Origin: Aerococcaceae bacterium DSM 111022
GTDB taxonomy: Bacteria > Bacillota > Bacilli > Lactobacillales > Aerococcaceae
Direction of reading: 5' to 3'
Assembly (NCBI GenBank): GCA_015863195.1
Contig: JACBXO010000005.1
Span: 124,001-188,000 of the forward strand
DNA length: 64,000 bases
Numbering within the stretch: position 1 is the first letter of the stretch; the number at the start of each line of letters is the position of its first letter. Positions 48,619-58,138 of this stretch are shown piece by piece. The notes beneath the pieces are model-generated. The model had not been told where the DNA came from. It made no database searches and saw nothing but the letters and a program-made list of their open reading frames with translations. The position numbers were made by a program, and so were the translations under genes.

Positions 48619-49861
48619 TGCAGAATTATTAAAGTTAGGTAAGCAGGCAAAAGTTGCTTCAAAAGAAATGGCTCATTTATCAGCAACTAAGAAAAATGAA
48701 GCGCTAAATGTGATTGCGGATGCAATCGAGTCAAAAGAAGCAGAGATTTTAGAAGCTAACCAAAAGGATTTACAAAAAGCGAAAGAAGTCGACATGGAGT
48801 TGCCATTACAAGAACGATTAACACTTAACCCAAGTCGTATTAAAGGGATGGCAAATGGCTTGCGTAAAATGGCACGTTTGGAAGATCCTTTAAATAAGGT
48901 AGACCGTGAATGGATTTCTGATGATGGATTACGAATAACGCAACGCCGTGTTCCTTTAGGGGTCATTGGGATTATTTATGAATCACGTCCCAATGTAACG
49001 ATTGATGCCAGCGGTCTCTGTCTTAAAGCAGGGAATGCTGTTATTTTAAGAGGCAGCCGTAGTGCGATGAATAGTAATATCGCATTGGTTCAAATTGTTC
49101 AAGACGCTTTAACAAGTCTAGGTTTAAATCCACATAGTGTTCAGTTATTGACTAATCCGTCATATGAAGTGGCTGGACAATTTATGCGTCTAAATGATTA
49201 TGTTGATTGTTTAATTCCGCGCGGAGGACAAGGTTTAATTAACCGCGTTGTTGCTCAAGCAACGGTTCCAGTAATTGAAACAGGAGCTGGTAATACACAT
49301 CTTTATATTGAAAAGAATGCAGACTTAGAAAAAGCAGCGGCCATTCTTCATAATGGAAAAACGCAACGTAACTCGGTCTGTAATGCGTTAGAAAACTTGT
49401 TAGTTGATCAAGAATTAGTTTCACAATTACCTCAAATTTTACAACCACTTATTGATTCGGGTGTAGAAATTCGTGGGGATGAGCGTGTCGTGGAGCAAAT
49501 CGAAGGAGCGTTATTAGCAACAGACGAAGACTTCGAAACAGAGTTCTTAGCTGATATTATTGCGGTTAAATTAGTGGATAACTATCAAGAAGCAGTCGAT
49601 CATATTAGTGGTTATTCGACCCATCATTCCGACGCGATTGTAACAGAAAACTATACTGTTGCTCAAAATTTCTTGAACGATATTGATTCAGCGGTAGTAT
49701 ATGTTAATGCCTCAACACGCTTTACAGATGGTGAAATGTTTGGATTTGGTGGAGAAATGGGGATAAGTACTCAAAAACTTCATGCTCGAGGACCGATGGG
49801 TCTAGAAGCATTAACCAGTTACAAATATACAGTACAAGGCGATGGCCAAATAAGAGAATAA
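48605..49861 (+). CDS. proA: Gamma-glutamyl phosphate reductase
   Basis: Second proline-pathway enzyme, reducing glutamyl phosphate to the semialdehyde. It belongs to the aldehyde-dehydrogenase fold, with catalytic Cys259 in KTQRNSVCNALE and the cofactor region VILRGSRSAMNSN. 418 residues. Start ATG 48605 with AAAGGAG 10 bases upstream in the end of proB; proC is not in the window. Confidence 0.96.
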   Translation: MTKFDAELLKLGKQAKVASKEMAHLSATKKNEALNVIADAIESKEAEILEANQKDLQKAKEVDMELPLQERLTLNPSRIKGMANGLRKMARLEDPLNKVDREWISDDGLRITQRRVPLGVIGIIYESRPNVTIDASGLCLKAGNAVILRGSRSAMNSNIALVQIVQDALTSLGLNPHSVQLLTNPSYEVAGQFMRLNDYVDCLIPRGGQGLINRVVAQATVPVIETGAGNTHLYIEKNADLEKAAAILHNGKTQRNSVCNALENLLVDQELVSQLPQILQPLIDSGVEIRGDERVVEQIEGALLATDEDFETEFLADIIAVKLVDNYQEAVDHISGYSTHHSDAIVTENYTVAQNFLNDIDSAVVYVNASTRFTDGEMFGFGGEMGISTQKLHARGPMGLEALTSYKYTVQGDGQIRE

Positions 49862-49862
49862 G

Positions 49863-49892
49863 AAAAAGCCGACAAAAATGTCGGCTTTTTGC
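49863..49892. terminator. Bidirectional terminator between proA and the Mga-like gene
   Basis: AAAAAGCCGACA / TGTCGGCTTTTT, a perfect 12-bp stem with an AAAA loop. Confidence 0.95.
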
Positions 49893-49896
49893 TTTA

Positions 49897-51351
49897 TTAT
49901 GCTTCATAAATAGTATTCATAATTTGTTGAATATATGTATATGTATCAGCGTCTGGGAAAGGGTCAGCGTTGACGATATACTTACCTGTAATCGGAGTTA
50001 GATCAAAGGACGTAACAATGATTTCATAAGGCGAGTCTTCGCTAATAACTGAGTCATATGAGCCATTTTCAATCGTGTCGATTGTTAAAGCATCTTCGAA
50101 ATACCCTTTTAGGTTTTCGGCAATCAGTCTCGCGTGTTCGTAACTGAGGTCACTGATGACAACAACTTTAATCGGTGTTTTTTCGACATGAAGTTGATTG
50201 ATTAGATTAGGCCAGTGAGTTACAGAGTAGAAAACTAATTGGTTTAAAGTAGCTTCGGAAATATTCGTGTTTTTTTTTACAGCAAATTGATAGAAAATTT
50301 GCGTTAGCCCTTTATATAATTCGGGATATGTTTGTTCAATTTTTTCAACGAAAGTATTTGCGCGAATTGCTTTAGTCGACTGATATACCAGCGCTACGGT
50401 TTCGTTATTGAAGACATTGAGTAATCCGTGAATAAAGCGATCAATATTTGAAATATCAATATTTAATGATGTGCTTAGTGATAAGAATGATTCAGTTAAA
50501 CTTTGATGGTCTTGAGAACTATCAACAGCATCAGCATCGACGGCGGTTATTAATACGGGATAGAAAATGTCATATAATGTGCCTTGGTCGATATTTTGGT
50601 GAATAATACTGCTGAAATAACTCGCATATGGACTCTCGTCTAAATAAGGATGTATACGAGAAATGGTCGTTGAAACTTCTTTTGTTAAGTATTGAGGTGA
50701 AAGATATTGGCGTTTTTGATATCTAACAATACTTATTGCGACCATAAATTTTAATTGGTGTAATTGTGCCGGTGCTACCGATAATTGCAATACATCACAA
50801 ATTAATTGAATCACCTTATGAATAGCTGATTCATCTAAGTCGTCAAATGGCCAAGATAAAGGATGGTAGCGCGTATTAAAGAATAGAGTGAAGAAATTAC
50901 GGATTTGACGTTCTTCACCAACGATTTTTAAGGGCTTAGTTGTTAATTCTAAACCAAAATTCTCCTGCAAAGTATCATTGAGATCAGGAATAAAGCGGTA
51001 AACAGTAGAGCGGCTAGTTAAAATTTGATCCGCTAAATCTTCAAGTTCCAAAAATGGATTAAAGAATAAAGCTTCGATAAATTGTAAAGGCACCGTTTCT
51101 TTTAAAAAGTAACGTCTGAATGTTTCTAAATTCGCATCTTGACGAAATTCAGCACGTACGGTCTGTTTATTTTCTGAAATCTTTATATAATCATTGAATG
51201 TTGTGGCAATTGTTGTAATATCCTCACGGATACTATAAACAGATGCGTCAACAGCTTTTGCGATGTCATTGAAATGATGCCAGCTTGCATCATGATATAA
51301 TATTTGAATGATATCTAATTGTCTCTGATGGGCTTTTTTCATAGTGAACAA
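49897..51351 (-). CDS. Mga-type transcriptional regulator (HTH, PRD-like, EIIB-like)
   Basis: A 484-residue stand-alone regulator of the Mga/AtxA class. Two N-terminal helix-turn-helix domains are visible (about 10-55, WHHFNDIAKAVDASVYSIREDI; and about 105-125, LADQILTSRSTVYRFI). The central region (about 165-390) is helical and PRD-like, where PTS-dependent His phosphorylation usually occurs. The C-terminal 90 residues (IKVVVISDLSYEHARLIAENL onward) have an EIIB-like fold without a catalytic Cys. TTG at 51351 is chosen because AGAGGTG lies 6 bases upstream; GTG 51360 overlaps that SD. Targets are unknown, and the gene faces away from glnQP. Confidence 0.83.
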   Translation of the reverse strand: MFTMKKAHQRQLDIIQILYHDASWHHFNDIAKAVDASVYSIREDITTIATTFNDYIKISENKQTVRAEFRQDANLETFRRYFLKETVPLQFIEALFFNPFLELEDLADQILTSRSTVYRFIPDLNDTLQENFGLELTTKPLKIVGEERQIRNFFTLFFNTRYHPLSWPFDDLDESAIHKVIQLICDVLQLSVAPAQLHQLKFMVAISIVRYQKRQYLSPQYLTKEVSTTISRIHPYLDESPYASYFSSIIHQNIDQGTLYDIFYPVLITAVDADAVDSSQDHQSLTESFLSLSTSLNIDISNIDRFIHGLLNVFNNETVALVYQSTKAIRANTFVEKIEQTYPELYKGLTQIFYQFAVKKNTNISEATLNQLVFYSVTHWPNLINQLHVEKTPIKVVVISDLSYEHARLIAENLKGYFEDALTIDTIENGSYDSVISEDSPYEIIVTSFDLTPITGKYIVNADPFPDADTYTYIQQIMNTIYEA

Positions 51352-51382
51352 GCTCGTCACCTCTTTAGTTATTGTTTCTATT

Positions 51383-51391
51383 AGTATAACA
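51383..51391 (-). promoter_or_regulatory. Extended -10 promoter of the Mga-like gene
   Basis: Minus strand: TG-T-TATACT, with the TATACT hexamer at 51388-51383. Confidence 0.5.
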
Positions 51392-51606
51392 AATTTTTGG
51401 GATAATAAGAAATAATGAAACCAGATAATCTACAATCATACACATTATTTTTAAAAAGTGGTATTTATATCCATTTATTGTTTGAGAAATTGAAAGGAAT
51501 TGACATTTTATTACTGTGAACAGTGTCATTGTCCCTCTCGAGAAGTAGATATTTAAGATGTTTAAGGATTGTAATAAAAGGTCACAATTTTGTTTGTGTT
51601 TAAAAA

Positions 51607-51650
51607 CGCATAGAACCATTTGTTAACACCATGGTTTTATGCGCTTTTTG
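51607..51650. terminator. Orphan terminator-like hairpin
   Basis: CGCATAGAACCAT / ATGGTTTTATGCG, a 13-bp stem with one wobble, then CTTTTTG on the plus strand and a T-run on the minus strand. The flanking genes are divergent, so no known gene ends here. Confidence 0.7.
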
Positions 51651-51784
51651 TTCTCTATTTCTGTGTATCTCACAAGATATAACATTCGACAAACGGTATA
51701 TTGATAAGGATTGAAATGTAATCGTTTTGTGTCAAGTAACATAACGTTCATAGATAAAAAGAAATGACTGTGATGAAATACAAC

Positions 51785-51813
51785 TTGATTTTGTATAATT
51801 GCAACAGTATAAT
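51785..51813 (+). promoter_or_regulatory. Promoter of glnQP
   Basis: TTGATT (51785-51790), 17 bp, TATAAT (51808-51813); a second TATAAT lies at 51794-51799. Confidence 0.75.
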
Positions 51814-51896
51814 AGTTACATTGTAATTTTATGGAACATAATAATTAGATGTGTAACATTATATAACAAACAACAAAGATGATGAAGTGTGAATTG

Positions 51897-52625
51897 ATGA
51901 GTTCAGTAGTAGTAAAAGATTTAAAGAAAAGTTTTGGTAAAAATGAAGTCTTAAAAGGGATCGATTTGACCGTTAATTCGGGAGAAGTGGTGTGTATTAT
52001 CGGTCCATCAGGATCAGGAAAATCGACATTACTTCGTTGTTTAAACCGTCTTGAAGAAATTAACGGCGGGAATATTATCATAAATGACCATGATATCACT
52101 AGTACAGATGTCGATATAAATAAAGTGCGTGAAAATATTGGTATGGTATTTCAACATTTCAACTTGTTTCCACATCTAAGCGTTTTAGAAAATATTACTT
52201 TAGCACCAACACTGTTAAATAAATACACCCAAGAAGAAGCTCATGTTAAAGCCTTCGAATTATTATCCCAAGTTGGCTTATCGGATAAAGCAGATGCGTA
52301 TCCTAACTCACTATCGGGTGGACAAAAACAACGTGTAGCTATCGCCCGTGCTTTGGCAATGAACCCTAACATTATGTTGTTCGATGAACCGATAAGTGCA
52401 CTTGACCCAGAAATGGTTGGGGATGTGTTAAATGTTATGAAGGAATTAGCTTCCCTAGGAATGACGATGATCGTTGTTACACATGAAATGGGCTTTGCTC
52501 GTGGAATGGGAGACCGTGTTATTTTCATGGATGGTGGGTATATTGTGGAAGAAGGCGACCCGAAACAAATTTTTACAGCCCCACAAAATGCTCGAACAAA
52601 AGACTTTTTAGATAAAGTATTATAA
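51897..52625 (+). CDS. glnQ: Polar amino-acid ABC transporter ATP-binding protein (GlnQ-like)
   Basis: ATPase of a glutamine/glutamate-type importer, 242 residues. Walker A GPSGSGKS is near residue 36, the signature LSGGQKQR near 138, and Walker [15 protein letters not shown] near 158. ATG 51897 gives the normal GlnQ length; ATG 51879 would add six residues, and the SD is weak for both. The fused binding-permease partner is 23 bases downstream. Confidence 0.93.
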   Translation: MSSVVVKDLKKSFGKNEVLKGIDLTVNSGEVVCIIGPSGSGKSTLLRCLNRLEEINGGNIIINDHDITSTDVDINKVRENIGMVFQHFNLFPHLSVLENITLAPTLLNKYTQEEAHVKAFELLSQVGLSDKADAYPNSLSGGQKQRVAIARALAMNPNIMLFDEPISALDPEMVGDVLNVMKELASLGMTMIVVTHEMGFARGMGDRVIFMDGGYIVEEGDPKQIFTAPQNARTKDFLDKVL

Positions 52626-52648
52626 TTAAATATAGATGGAGAAAAACG

Positions 52649-54097
52649 ATGATGATGAAAGATAAATTTAGATTGACATCAATATTGACTGTTTTAATGA
52701 TGGTTGTTGGTGTATTATTACCATTTGCAGAACTGTCAGCACAAGATCAAACAGACAAAACATATGTCTTTGCGACAGATACAACATTTGCCCCATTCGA
52801 GTTCCAAGATGCCGAAGGTAATTTTGTCGGTATTGATATGGACTTATTAGATGCTATTGCAAAGGACCAAGGGTTCGATTATGAGATGCGACCATTAGGA
52901 TTTAATGCAGCAGTTCAAGCATTGGAAAGTGGACAAGTAGACGCTGTTATTGCAGGGATGTCAATTACTGATGAACGTAAACAAGTTTTCGATTTCTCTG
53001 ATGCTTACTTTAGTGCAGGAGTACAATTTGCTGTTTTAGAAAATTCAGAAATCGCTGACTTAGAAGGATTATCAGGTAATACTGTCGCTGTTAAGACAGG
53101 GACAAGTGGAGCGGATACAGCAAATAGCTTAAAAGAAGAATATAATTTTGATGTCACTCAATTTGAAGATTCAGTAAATATGTATGAGGATCTTCAAGTC
53201 GGCAATGCTCAAGCAGTGATTGAGGATTATCCAGTTATGGCCTATGCAGCTCAAACAGGCGGCATCGATTTACGTTTTATTGGCGAACAAATGGCTGTTT
53301 CAGATTTTGGGGTAGCCGTTCAAAAAGGTCAAAATGCTGAATTAATTACAATGTTTAATGATGGCCTAAACAATATCAGACTTTCTGGTGAGTATGATGA
53401 GATTGTAAGTAATTATCTTGGTGAAGACTCAGGGGCTAGTGCCACGACAGGTGTTATTTCTTTAATTCAAGAAAATGGAACAACACTATTAAGCGGATTA
53501 TGGACAACCATTTGGATTTCTGTGGTTTCTATCGTTATCGCAATGATTCTAGGTATTACTTTAGGCTTACTACGTACGAGTGATAATCGATTATTAGAAG
53601 GACTCGCGCAAATTTATATCGATATTATGCGTGGTGTACCTATGATAGTATTGGCTTTTTTCGTTTATTTTGGCATACCACAAATAACCGGACTACAATT
53701 TTCTGCCGTTATTGCAGGGATTATTACTTTGAGTTTAAATGCCGCAGCTTATATCGCTGAAATCGTTCGTGGTGGAATTCAAGCGGTAAATACAGGGCAA
53801 TCAGAAGCTTCACGCAGTTTAGGTTTATCAAGAAGCCAAACGATGCGTCATATTATTTTACCACAAGCTTTTAAAATAATGATTCCATCATTTATTAATC
53901 AATTTGTGATTACAATGAAAGATACTTCCATTCTTTCGGTCATTGGATTGGTTGAGTTAACCCAAACAGGTCGGATTATTATCGCACGAACTTACCAATC
54001 AGGGGCGATGTGGCTAATCGTTGGGGTAATGTATATCTTGATTATTACACTTCTAACACGTTTGTCTGGTAATATTGAGAAAAAATATATTTATTAA
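52649..54097 (+). CDS. glnP: Fused substrate-binding/permease protein of a glutamine-type ABC importer (GlnP-like)
   Basis: A 482-residue fusion. Residues about 1-32 form a signal sequence. One periplasmic-binding domain (about 38-260; YVFATDTTFAPFEFQDAEG near the start) is followed by a five-helix permease domain (about 275-475) with the EAA-type loop near GQSEASRSLGLSRSQTMRHIILPQA. Lactobacillales GlnP proteins are built this way, with one or two binding domains. With GlnQ it forms a complete importer; glutamine or glutamate is the likely cargo. Confidence 0.92.
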   Translation: MMMKDKFRLTSILTVLMMVVGVLLPFAELSAQDQTDKTYVFATDTTFAPFEFQDAEGNFVGIDMDLLDAIAKDQGFDYEMRPLGFNAAVQALESGQVDAVIAGMSITDERKQVFDFSDAYFSAGVQFAVLENSEIADLEGLSGNTVAVKTGTSGADTANSLKEEYNFDVTQFEDSVNMYEDLQVGNAQAVIEDYPVMAYAAQTGGIDLRFIGEQMAVSDFGVAVQKGQNAELITMFNDGLNNIRLSGEYDEIVSNYLGEDSGASATTGVISLIQENGTTLLSGLWTTIWISVVSIVIAMILGITLGLLRTSDNRLLEGLAQIYIDIMRGVPMIVLAFFVYFGIPQITGLQFSAVIAGIITLSLNAAAYIAEIVRGGIQAVNTGQSEASRSLGLSRSQTMRHIILPQAFKIMIPSFINQFVITMKDTSILSVIGLVELTQTGRIIIARTYQSGAMWLIVGVMYILIITLLTRLSGNIEKKYIY

Positions 54098-54121
54098 AAT
54101 AACTTTTTAAAAATACTTTAA

Positions 54122-54157
54122 CAACCAGATTCTCAACAGGTTTCTGGTTGTTTTTTA
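54122..54157 (+). terminator. Terminator of glnQP
   Basis: CAACCAGA / TCTGGTTG with a 13-base loop and a T-run. Confidence 0.9.
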
Positions 54158-54252
54158 TTAAGTTACCTTTTTGAGAAATGAAAAAATTGCCGAAATTGAC
54201 AGTACAATAAAATCCGGAGTAAGGGGTATCATTTTATGTAACCGTATACATT

Positions 54253-54261
54253 TGTTATAAT
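54253..54261 (+). promoter_or_regulatory. Extended -10 promoter of the baeRF gene
   Basis: TG-T-TATAAT, 30 bases upstream of the start. Confidence 0.6.
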
Positions 54262-54291
54262 TAAATAACAAAGTATAAGGAAGGTGTAAGT

Positions 54292-55428
54292 ATGAAAAAA
54301 TTAAATCATTTCCCAAGCCAAGAATTAGAAAGAGAGTTTTCAGTTATACTTAGTCTTACTGTACCTTTGGACGCAGAGAATACATCCTCTGACAAAGGGA
54401 CACTCAAGTTAAAAAATGCGGTGGAAGATGCCCGAAAAAGGGTCCAAGAATTAACGGATTCTTCGTTAGCCTCTGCATTAGAAACGCAGTTAGATACTAT
54501 TTATCAACATGAACGTGAGTTAGTATCACATCGTGGAGGATTAGCTATATATGTTTCAACGGATGAAGTTTATTACTATCATTTAGGTTTACCAACCCCC
54601 TCAAATGTTGTTTTGGGAGCATACCCTAATGTTCACCCACTTATTGAGGCATTCCAATTTACCAGTGACTTCCATGTGTTAGTTTTAAATGGTGAGAACT
54701 TTGAAATTTACCGAGGTAATTCGTCAGGTATTGATAAGATTGAAATAGAAGACGAAGATGCACCAACGACACTTGAAAATGCCTTAGGTGATGAGCTTGA
54801 TGGCGGTGAATTAAATCACGGTACATTTGGTGGCCCTCGAGGATCAAGTGGAGGTCAATCATTCCATGGACATAATGAAACAAGCCAGGAAAAAGAAATT
54901 GACCGCAGGAATTATTTCCGCCAAGTAAGTCGTTATGTAAATGACCACTATTCTAAAGAAGAAAACTTACCGTTAATTGTTTATGCATTAACAGAAAACG
55001 CGTCTTTATTTAGAGAATTGACAAATAATAAATATTTAAGTGACTACCAAATTGAAAAAAGTGGTTCAGGTATTAGTAAGCAAGAAATTGAATCAGAAGT
55101 GCTTGAGTTATTAATGAAAATAAGACAAGATGAACAATCTGCTTTAGTTAAACGATTCAGAGAAACGTCACCTGAATTCAGAATCGAAAATATTAAAGAA
55201 GATTTAGCAGTTTCTGCAATTCAAGGTCGTATCGAAGAATTAGCAATCAAAAAAGGGTATCAAACCAAAGGTCGCATCAGTGAGTCAGGTCAAGTAGATG
55301 AGACGGCGGATGTTGACTTTGTAGAAGAATTGATTTACAAAACGCTACAATCCAAAGGGCAAGTTGAAATAATCTCGGACGATTTAATGCCAGAAGAATT
55401 CAATATAGTAGCGAGACTCAGATATTAA
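54292..55428 (+). CDS. Bacterial archaeo-eukaryotic release factor (baeRF) family protein
   Basis: A 378-residue protein resembling the baeRF group, bacterial relatives of eukaryotic release factor eRF1/Pelota. The fold order suggests an N-terminal domain (about 1-160; HRGGLAIYVS, FHVLVLNGENFEIYRG) and a central domain carrying FGGPRGSSGGQSFHGHNE (about 180-197), the Gly-rich loop where eRF1 places its catalytic GGQ. A C-terminal domain ends in EEFNIVARLRY. The GGQ here reads SSGGQS. Likely role is ribosome-associated peptidyl-tRNA hydrolysis, by inference only. No helicase or toxin partner adjoins. Confidence 0.7.
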   Translation: MKKLNHFPSQELEREFSVILSLTVPLDAENTSSDKGTLKLKNAVEDARKRVQELTDSSLASALETQLDTIYQHERELVSHRGGLAIYVSTDEVYYYHLGLPTPSNVVLGAYPNVHPLIEAFQFTSDFHVLVLNGENFEIYRGNSSGIDKIEIEDEDAPTTLENALGDELDGGELNHGTFGGPRGSSGGQSFHGHNETSQEKEIDRRNYFRQVSRYVNDHYSKEENLPLIVYALTENASLFRELTNNKYLSDYQIEKSGSGISKQEIESEVLELLMKIRQDEQSALVKRFRETSPEFRIENIKEDLAVSAIQGRIEELAIKKGYQTKGRISESGQVDETADVDFVEELIYKTLQSKGQVEIISDDLMPEEFNIVARLRY

Positions 55429-55462
55429 ACCTCATTTTAAAAGTGTTAAAAATTAAATGAAT

Positions 55463-55504
55463 AAACGCATAAACTCATTAACTCATTGGGTTTATGCGTT
55501 TTTC
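55463..55504 (+). terminator. Terminator of the baeRF gene
   Basis: AAACGCATAAAC / GTTTATGCGTTT with a 15-base loop and T-run. Confidence 0.9.
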
Positions 55505-55530
55505 TTTATATTTATCTTTCTATAAAAATT

Positions 55531-55539
55531 TGGTACAAT
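55531..55539 (+). promoter_or_regulatory. Extended -10 promoter of the CDF gene
   Basis: TG-G-TACAAT at 55531-55539. No metal-regulator operator is recognised nearby. Confidence 0.5.
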
Positions 55540-55585
55540 AAAGTTTAACAATACCAGATTTAAAACAAGGAAAGGGTCTTGAATA

Positions 55586-56749
55586 ATGCAAAAATACCAT
55601 TTAATAGGATTAAGAAACGAAGCGCAGATGCGACGCATCCATAGCAGATTCAGTGATATATTAGGAAACTCTGAAAGTATTGCATTCGACCTTGAACACG
55701 CTACGATTCAATTACCGCCATCGATTAAACCATATACCATCTCATTAATCAGTTCCTTTGAACAGGTAACGATTATACCAGAGGCACTTTTTCATGAAAT
55801 GGAAGATAACCACCATGATAATCATGAACATCATGATCATGGCCACCATCATCATCACGAACATGCATTGGGAGAAGGGACAAAAGCGCAACGCAATATG
55901 TTAATTGTCTTCTTCCTTAATCTCTTTTTCTCATTTGGAGAAATTGTATTTGGTTTACTATTCAACAGTCAGGCACTTATTTCCGATGCAGTACATGATT
56001 TCGGAGATGCATTATCAATTGGATTAGCCTACTTTTTTGAGAAAGTATCGAACCGAGGGTCAGACGAACAATTTTCATTTGGCTACCGCCGCTTTTCGTT
56101 ACTTGGTGCTTTCGTTACGAGTATTGTCCTCATTGTAGGAGCAGTAATGATTATTATCTCATCCATCCCTGTTGTATTAAATCCGCAACCAATTAATCAT
56201 CAAGGTGTTTTCTGGGTAGCAATCGCTGCGATTCTAATCAATGGTGTATCAGTTTGGTTAATGAGTCGTGGACAGTCAGCGAATGAAAAGATTTTAAACA
56301 TTCACCTTTTAGAAGATCTTGTTGGTTGGGTAGCAGTGCTGGCAATGAGTATTGTCCTGAATTTCACCGATTGGTATATTTTAGACCCAATATTATCAAT
56401 TATTATTGCTATTTGGATTTTACGAATGACACTACCTGAGTTTGTTCGAATCAGTAAGTTATTTCTACAAGCTGTACCCGATCAAGTTAATGTTCAATCA
56501 TTACGTGAACGTATTTTAGAATTAAATCATGTTCAAGAAATTTCGCATTTTCATATTTGGTCTACAGATGGTCAACAACATATGATGTCGATGACTGTTA
56601 CAACGGATATTGAATCAAATATTGAACAAGAAGAAATTAAGCAAAATATTAGAAGAGTAGTGTTAGAATATGACATTTCGCATATTACTATCGAAATATT
56701 ATTCGATCCAGAAAGATTAATTAATGAATCGATTCAGTGTGGTGGATAA
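55586..56749 (+). CDS. Cation diffusion facilitator (zinc-type) with His-rich segment and N-terminal HMA-like domain
   Basis: A 387-residue CDF transporter, which exports divalent metals such as zinc by proton antiport. Six transmembrane helices span about 105-305. The metal-site residues are seen in SDAVHDFGDA (about 132-141) and HLLEDLVGW (about 237). A His-rich stretch near residues 74-93 precedes helix 1. Residues 1-70 are an unusual extension whose strand-helix-strand layout resembles a heavy-metal-associated domain but lacks CxxC. A C-terminal dimerisation domain (about 305-387) follows. It has its own promoter and terminator. Confidence 0.88.
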   Translation: MQKYHLIGLRNEAQMRRIHSRFSDILGNSESIAFDLEHATIQLPPSIKPYTISLISSFEQVTIIPEALFHEMEDNHHDNHEHHDHGHHHHHEHALGEGTKAQRNMLIVFFLNLFFSFGEIVFGLLFNSQALISDAVHDFGDALSIGLAYFFEKVSNRGSDEQFSFGYRRFSLLGAFVTSIVLIVGAVMIIISSIPVVLNPQPINHQGVFWVAIAAILINGVSVWLMSRGQSANEKILNIHLLEDLVGWVAVLAMSIVLNFTDWYILDPILSIIIAIWILRMTLPEFVRISKLFLQAVPDQVNVQSLRERILELNHVQEISHFHIWSTDGQQHMMSMTVTTDIESNIEQEEIKQNIRRVVLEYDISHITIEILFDPERLINESIQCGG

Positions 56750-56769
56750 ATGAATTAGGATGACACAAT

Positions 56770-56816
56770 AAAAAGCGGCTCATTTTCTCGGTTGAGATGA
56801 TGAGCCGCTTTTTGGT
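56770..56816. terminator. Bidirectional terminator between the CDF and exporter genes
   Basis: AAAAAGCGGCTCAT / ATGAGCCGCTTTTT, a 14-bp stem with T-runs on both strands. Confidence 0.93.
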
Positions 56817-56839
56817 AATGCTGATAAAATTCCGAATAG

Positions 56840-58138
56840 TTATTCTTTGTTAGCTAATCTTTCTGATTTAAGTAAGTTGTATGATTGACGGATACGGCCC
56901 ATGATACCTTTGTCAGAATAAGTTAAAACATTACTCTTATAAAAAACTGTGGCGAATCTGAAGCATAGAAGAGCAAAAACAAAGGCAACCACTAAAGAGA
57001 TAATTAATTGCGTTTGTGTCACGCTATCTGCAGCAATTCTAAATGGCATAATAAAAGGTGTCCAAAAAGGAATATAGGACGTGATTTTAACTACGCTATT
57101 ATAAGGACTGTTTAAGGCAAACATTCCAATATATAAACCGATGACCATGGTTAATGTCATTGGTGTATTTAGTTTTTGAGCATCTTCACTTTTAGTAGCC
57201 AATGAAGCAAAGAAACCAGTTAAAGCTAAATAGATTAATAAACCAGCTACTGCAAAGGCTAAAGTCCAAGCAATCATTGGTAACTGGTCTTGAACTAATG
57301 AACCTATATTGATACCGAACTGATCGAGCATGCTTAAATCTATCCAATTGAATTGATTATTCAATAAAATAGCGATTAAAATTAGAATGGCATAAATAGA
57401 TACATGTGTTAATAACATCATGAGAATGCCTAAAATCTTTCCATAGAAATGACTGCTTGCCGACATGCTAGAAAGTATAATTTCCATCACACGAGTCCCT
57501 TTTTCTTTTGCTAATTCCTCAGCAATGATTTGGATATAAAAAATCATAACCATAAATAACATGAATACAATACCGTAGGCGATAGCTGTTTTGATGATGC
57601 GTCCCGTTATATCCGTTGATTCGGAAGCTATTTCTCCACTATCAGAAATGGTGACATTATTTCTTTGGAAAGTAACATTATTTAATAGTAAATCTTGAAT
57701 GGCCCCCGCATCAATGCCCATTTCAGCGGCGGATTTTGATTGCCGTAGCATATTCAATGCATTTTCTTCTGATGTTAAATCAAGGTCATCATTAGTAGTC
57801 GGCACATAGATTTCCGCTTCAATACTAGCATTCTCCAGTTCGACGGTAGCATAACCATCGATAACTTGATTTCTTAAAGCTTCCTGTGCTTGATTGAGGT
57901 TAGTAGTATATTCTAAGGAATTATTTGTATCCGTTGCTCTGAGTGTCTCAACTACCTCACTAGAGTCTGTTACGATCATAATATTATTGTTTGATGTACC
58001 TTGAGAAGTGGCAGTAAAATAACCAATCACAAGGATGATGCCGATAAAAAGTATCGGTGCCAATACGAGTGTTACAAATCCTGCTGATTTAACTTGTTTT
58101 TTATAAATATGTTTAGCGATAATCCACATTTTATTCAA
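56840..58138 (-). CDS. ABC-2 type exporter permease (NatB/YhaP-like)
   Basis: About 432 residues. A signal-anchor helix (about 18-40) is followed by an extracytoplasmic domain (about 45-175) and six C-terminal membrane helices (about 180-415), the NatB/YhaP arrangement. NatAB-type exporters extrude sodium or envelope-active compounds; substrate here is unknown. The TTG at 58138 is preferred because AGGTGA lies 6 bases upstream inside the ATPase gene, with which it overlaps by 8 bases; GTG 58147 is an alternative. Confidence 0.85.
   Translation of the reverse strand: MNKMWIIAKHIYKKQVKSAGFVTLVLAPILFIGIILVIGYFTATSQGTSNNNIMIVTDSSEVVETLRATDTNNSLEYTTNLNQAQEALRNQVIDGYATVELENASIEAEIYVPTTNDDLDLTSEENALNMLRQSKSAAEMGIDAGAIQDLLLNNVTFQRNNVTISDSGEIASESTDITGRIIKTAIAYGIVFMLFMVMIFYIQIIAEELAKEKGTRVMEIILSSMSASSHFYGKILGILMMLLTHVSIYAILILIAILLNNQFNWIDLSMLDQFGINIGSLVQDQLPMIAWTLAFAVAGLLIYLALTGFFASLATKSEDAQKLNTPMTLTMVIGLYIGMFALNSPYNSVVKITSYIPFWTPFIMPFRIAADSVTQTQLIISLVVAFVFALLCFRFATVFYKSNVLTYSDKGIMGRIRQSYNLLKSERLANKE

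Larger units (their letters stand above)
51352..51896. other. Long divergent intergenic region (Mga-like gene / glnQP)
   Basis: About 545 bases without a recognisable gene. It holds the Mga-gene promoter, a TTGACA at 51500-51505, the small inverted repeat ACTGTGAACAGT (51512-51523), a strong hairpin at 51607-51650 and the glnQ promoter at 51785. Confidence 0.6.

Noticed and set aside
51500-51528. TTGACA as a promoter for a small RNA ending at 51650
   Set aside because: No suitable -10 at the right spacing; kept only as a possibility in the finding on the gap.
51365-51619. 84-residue minus-strand frame in the Mga/glnQ gap
   Set aside because: No SD, no recognisable family, and it overlaps the Mga promoter region and hairpin; unlikely gene.
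51716-51730. Cre-like sequence ATGTAATCGTTTTGT
   Set aside because: It misses the C near the 3-prime end of the consensus and lies 55 bp upstream of the glnQ -35; too weak to call.
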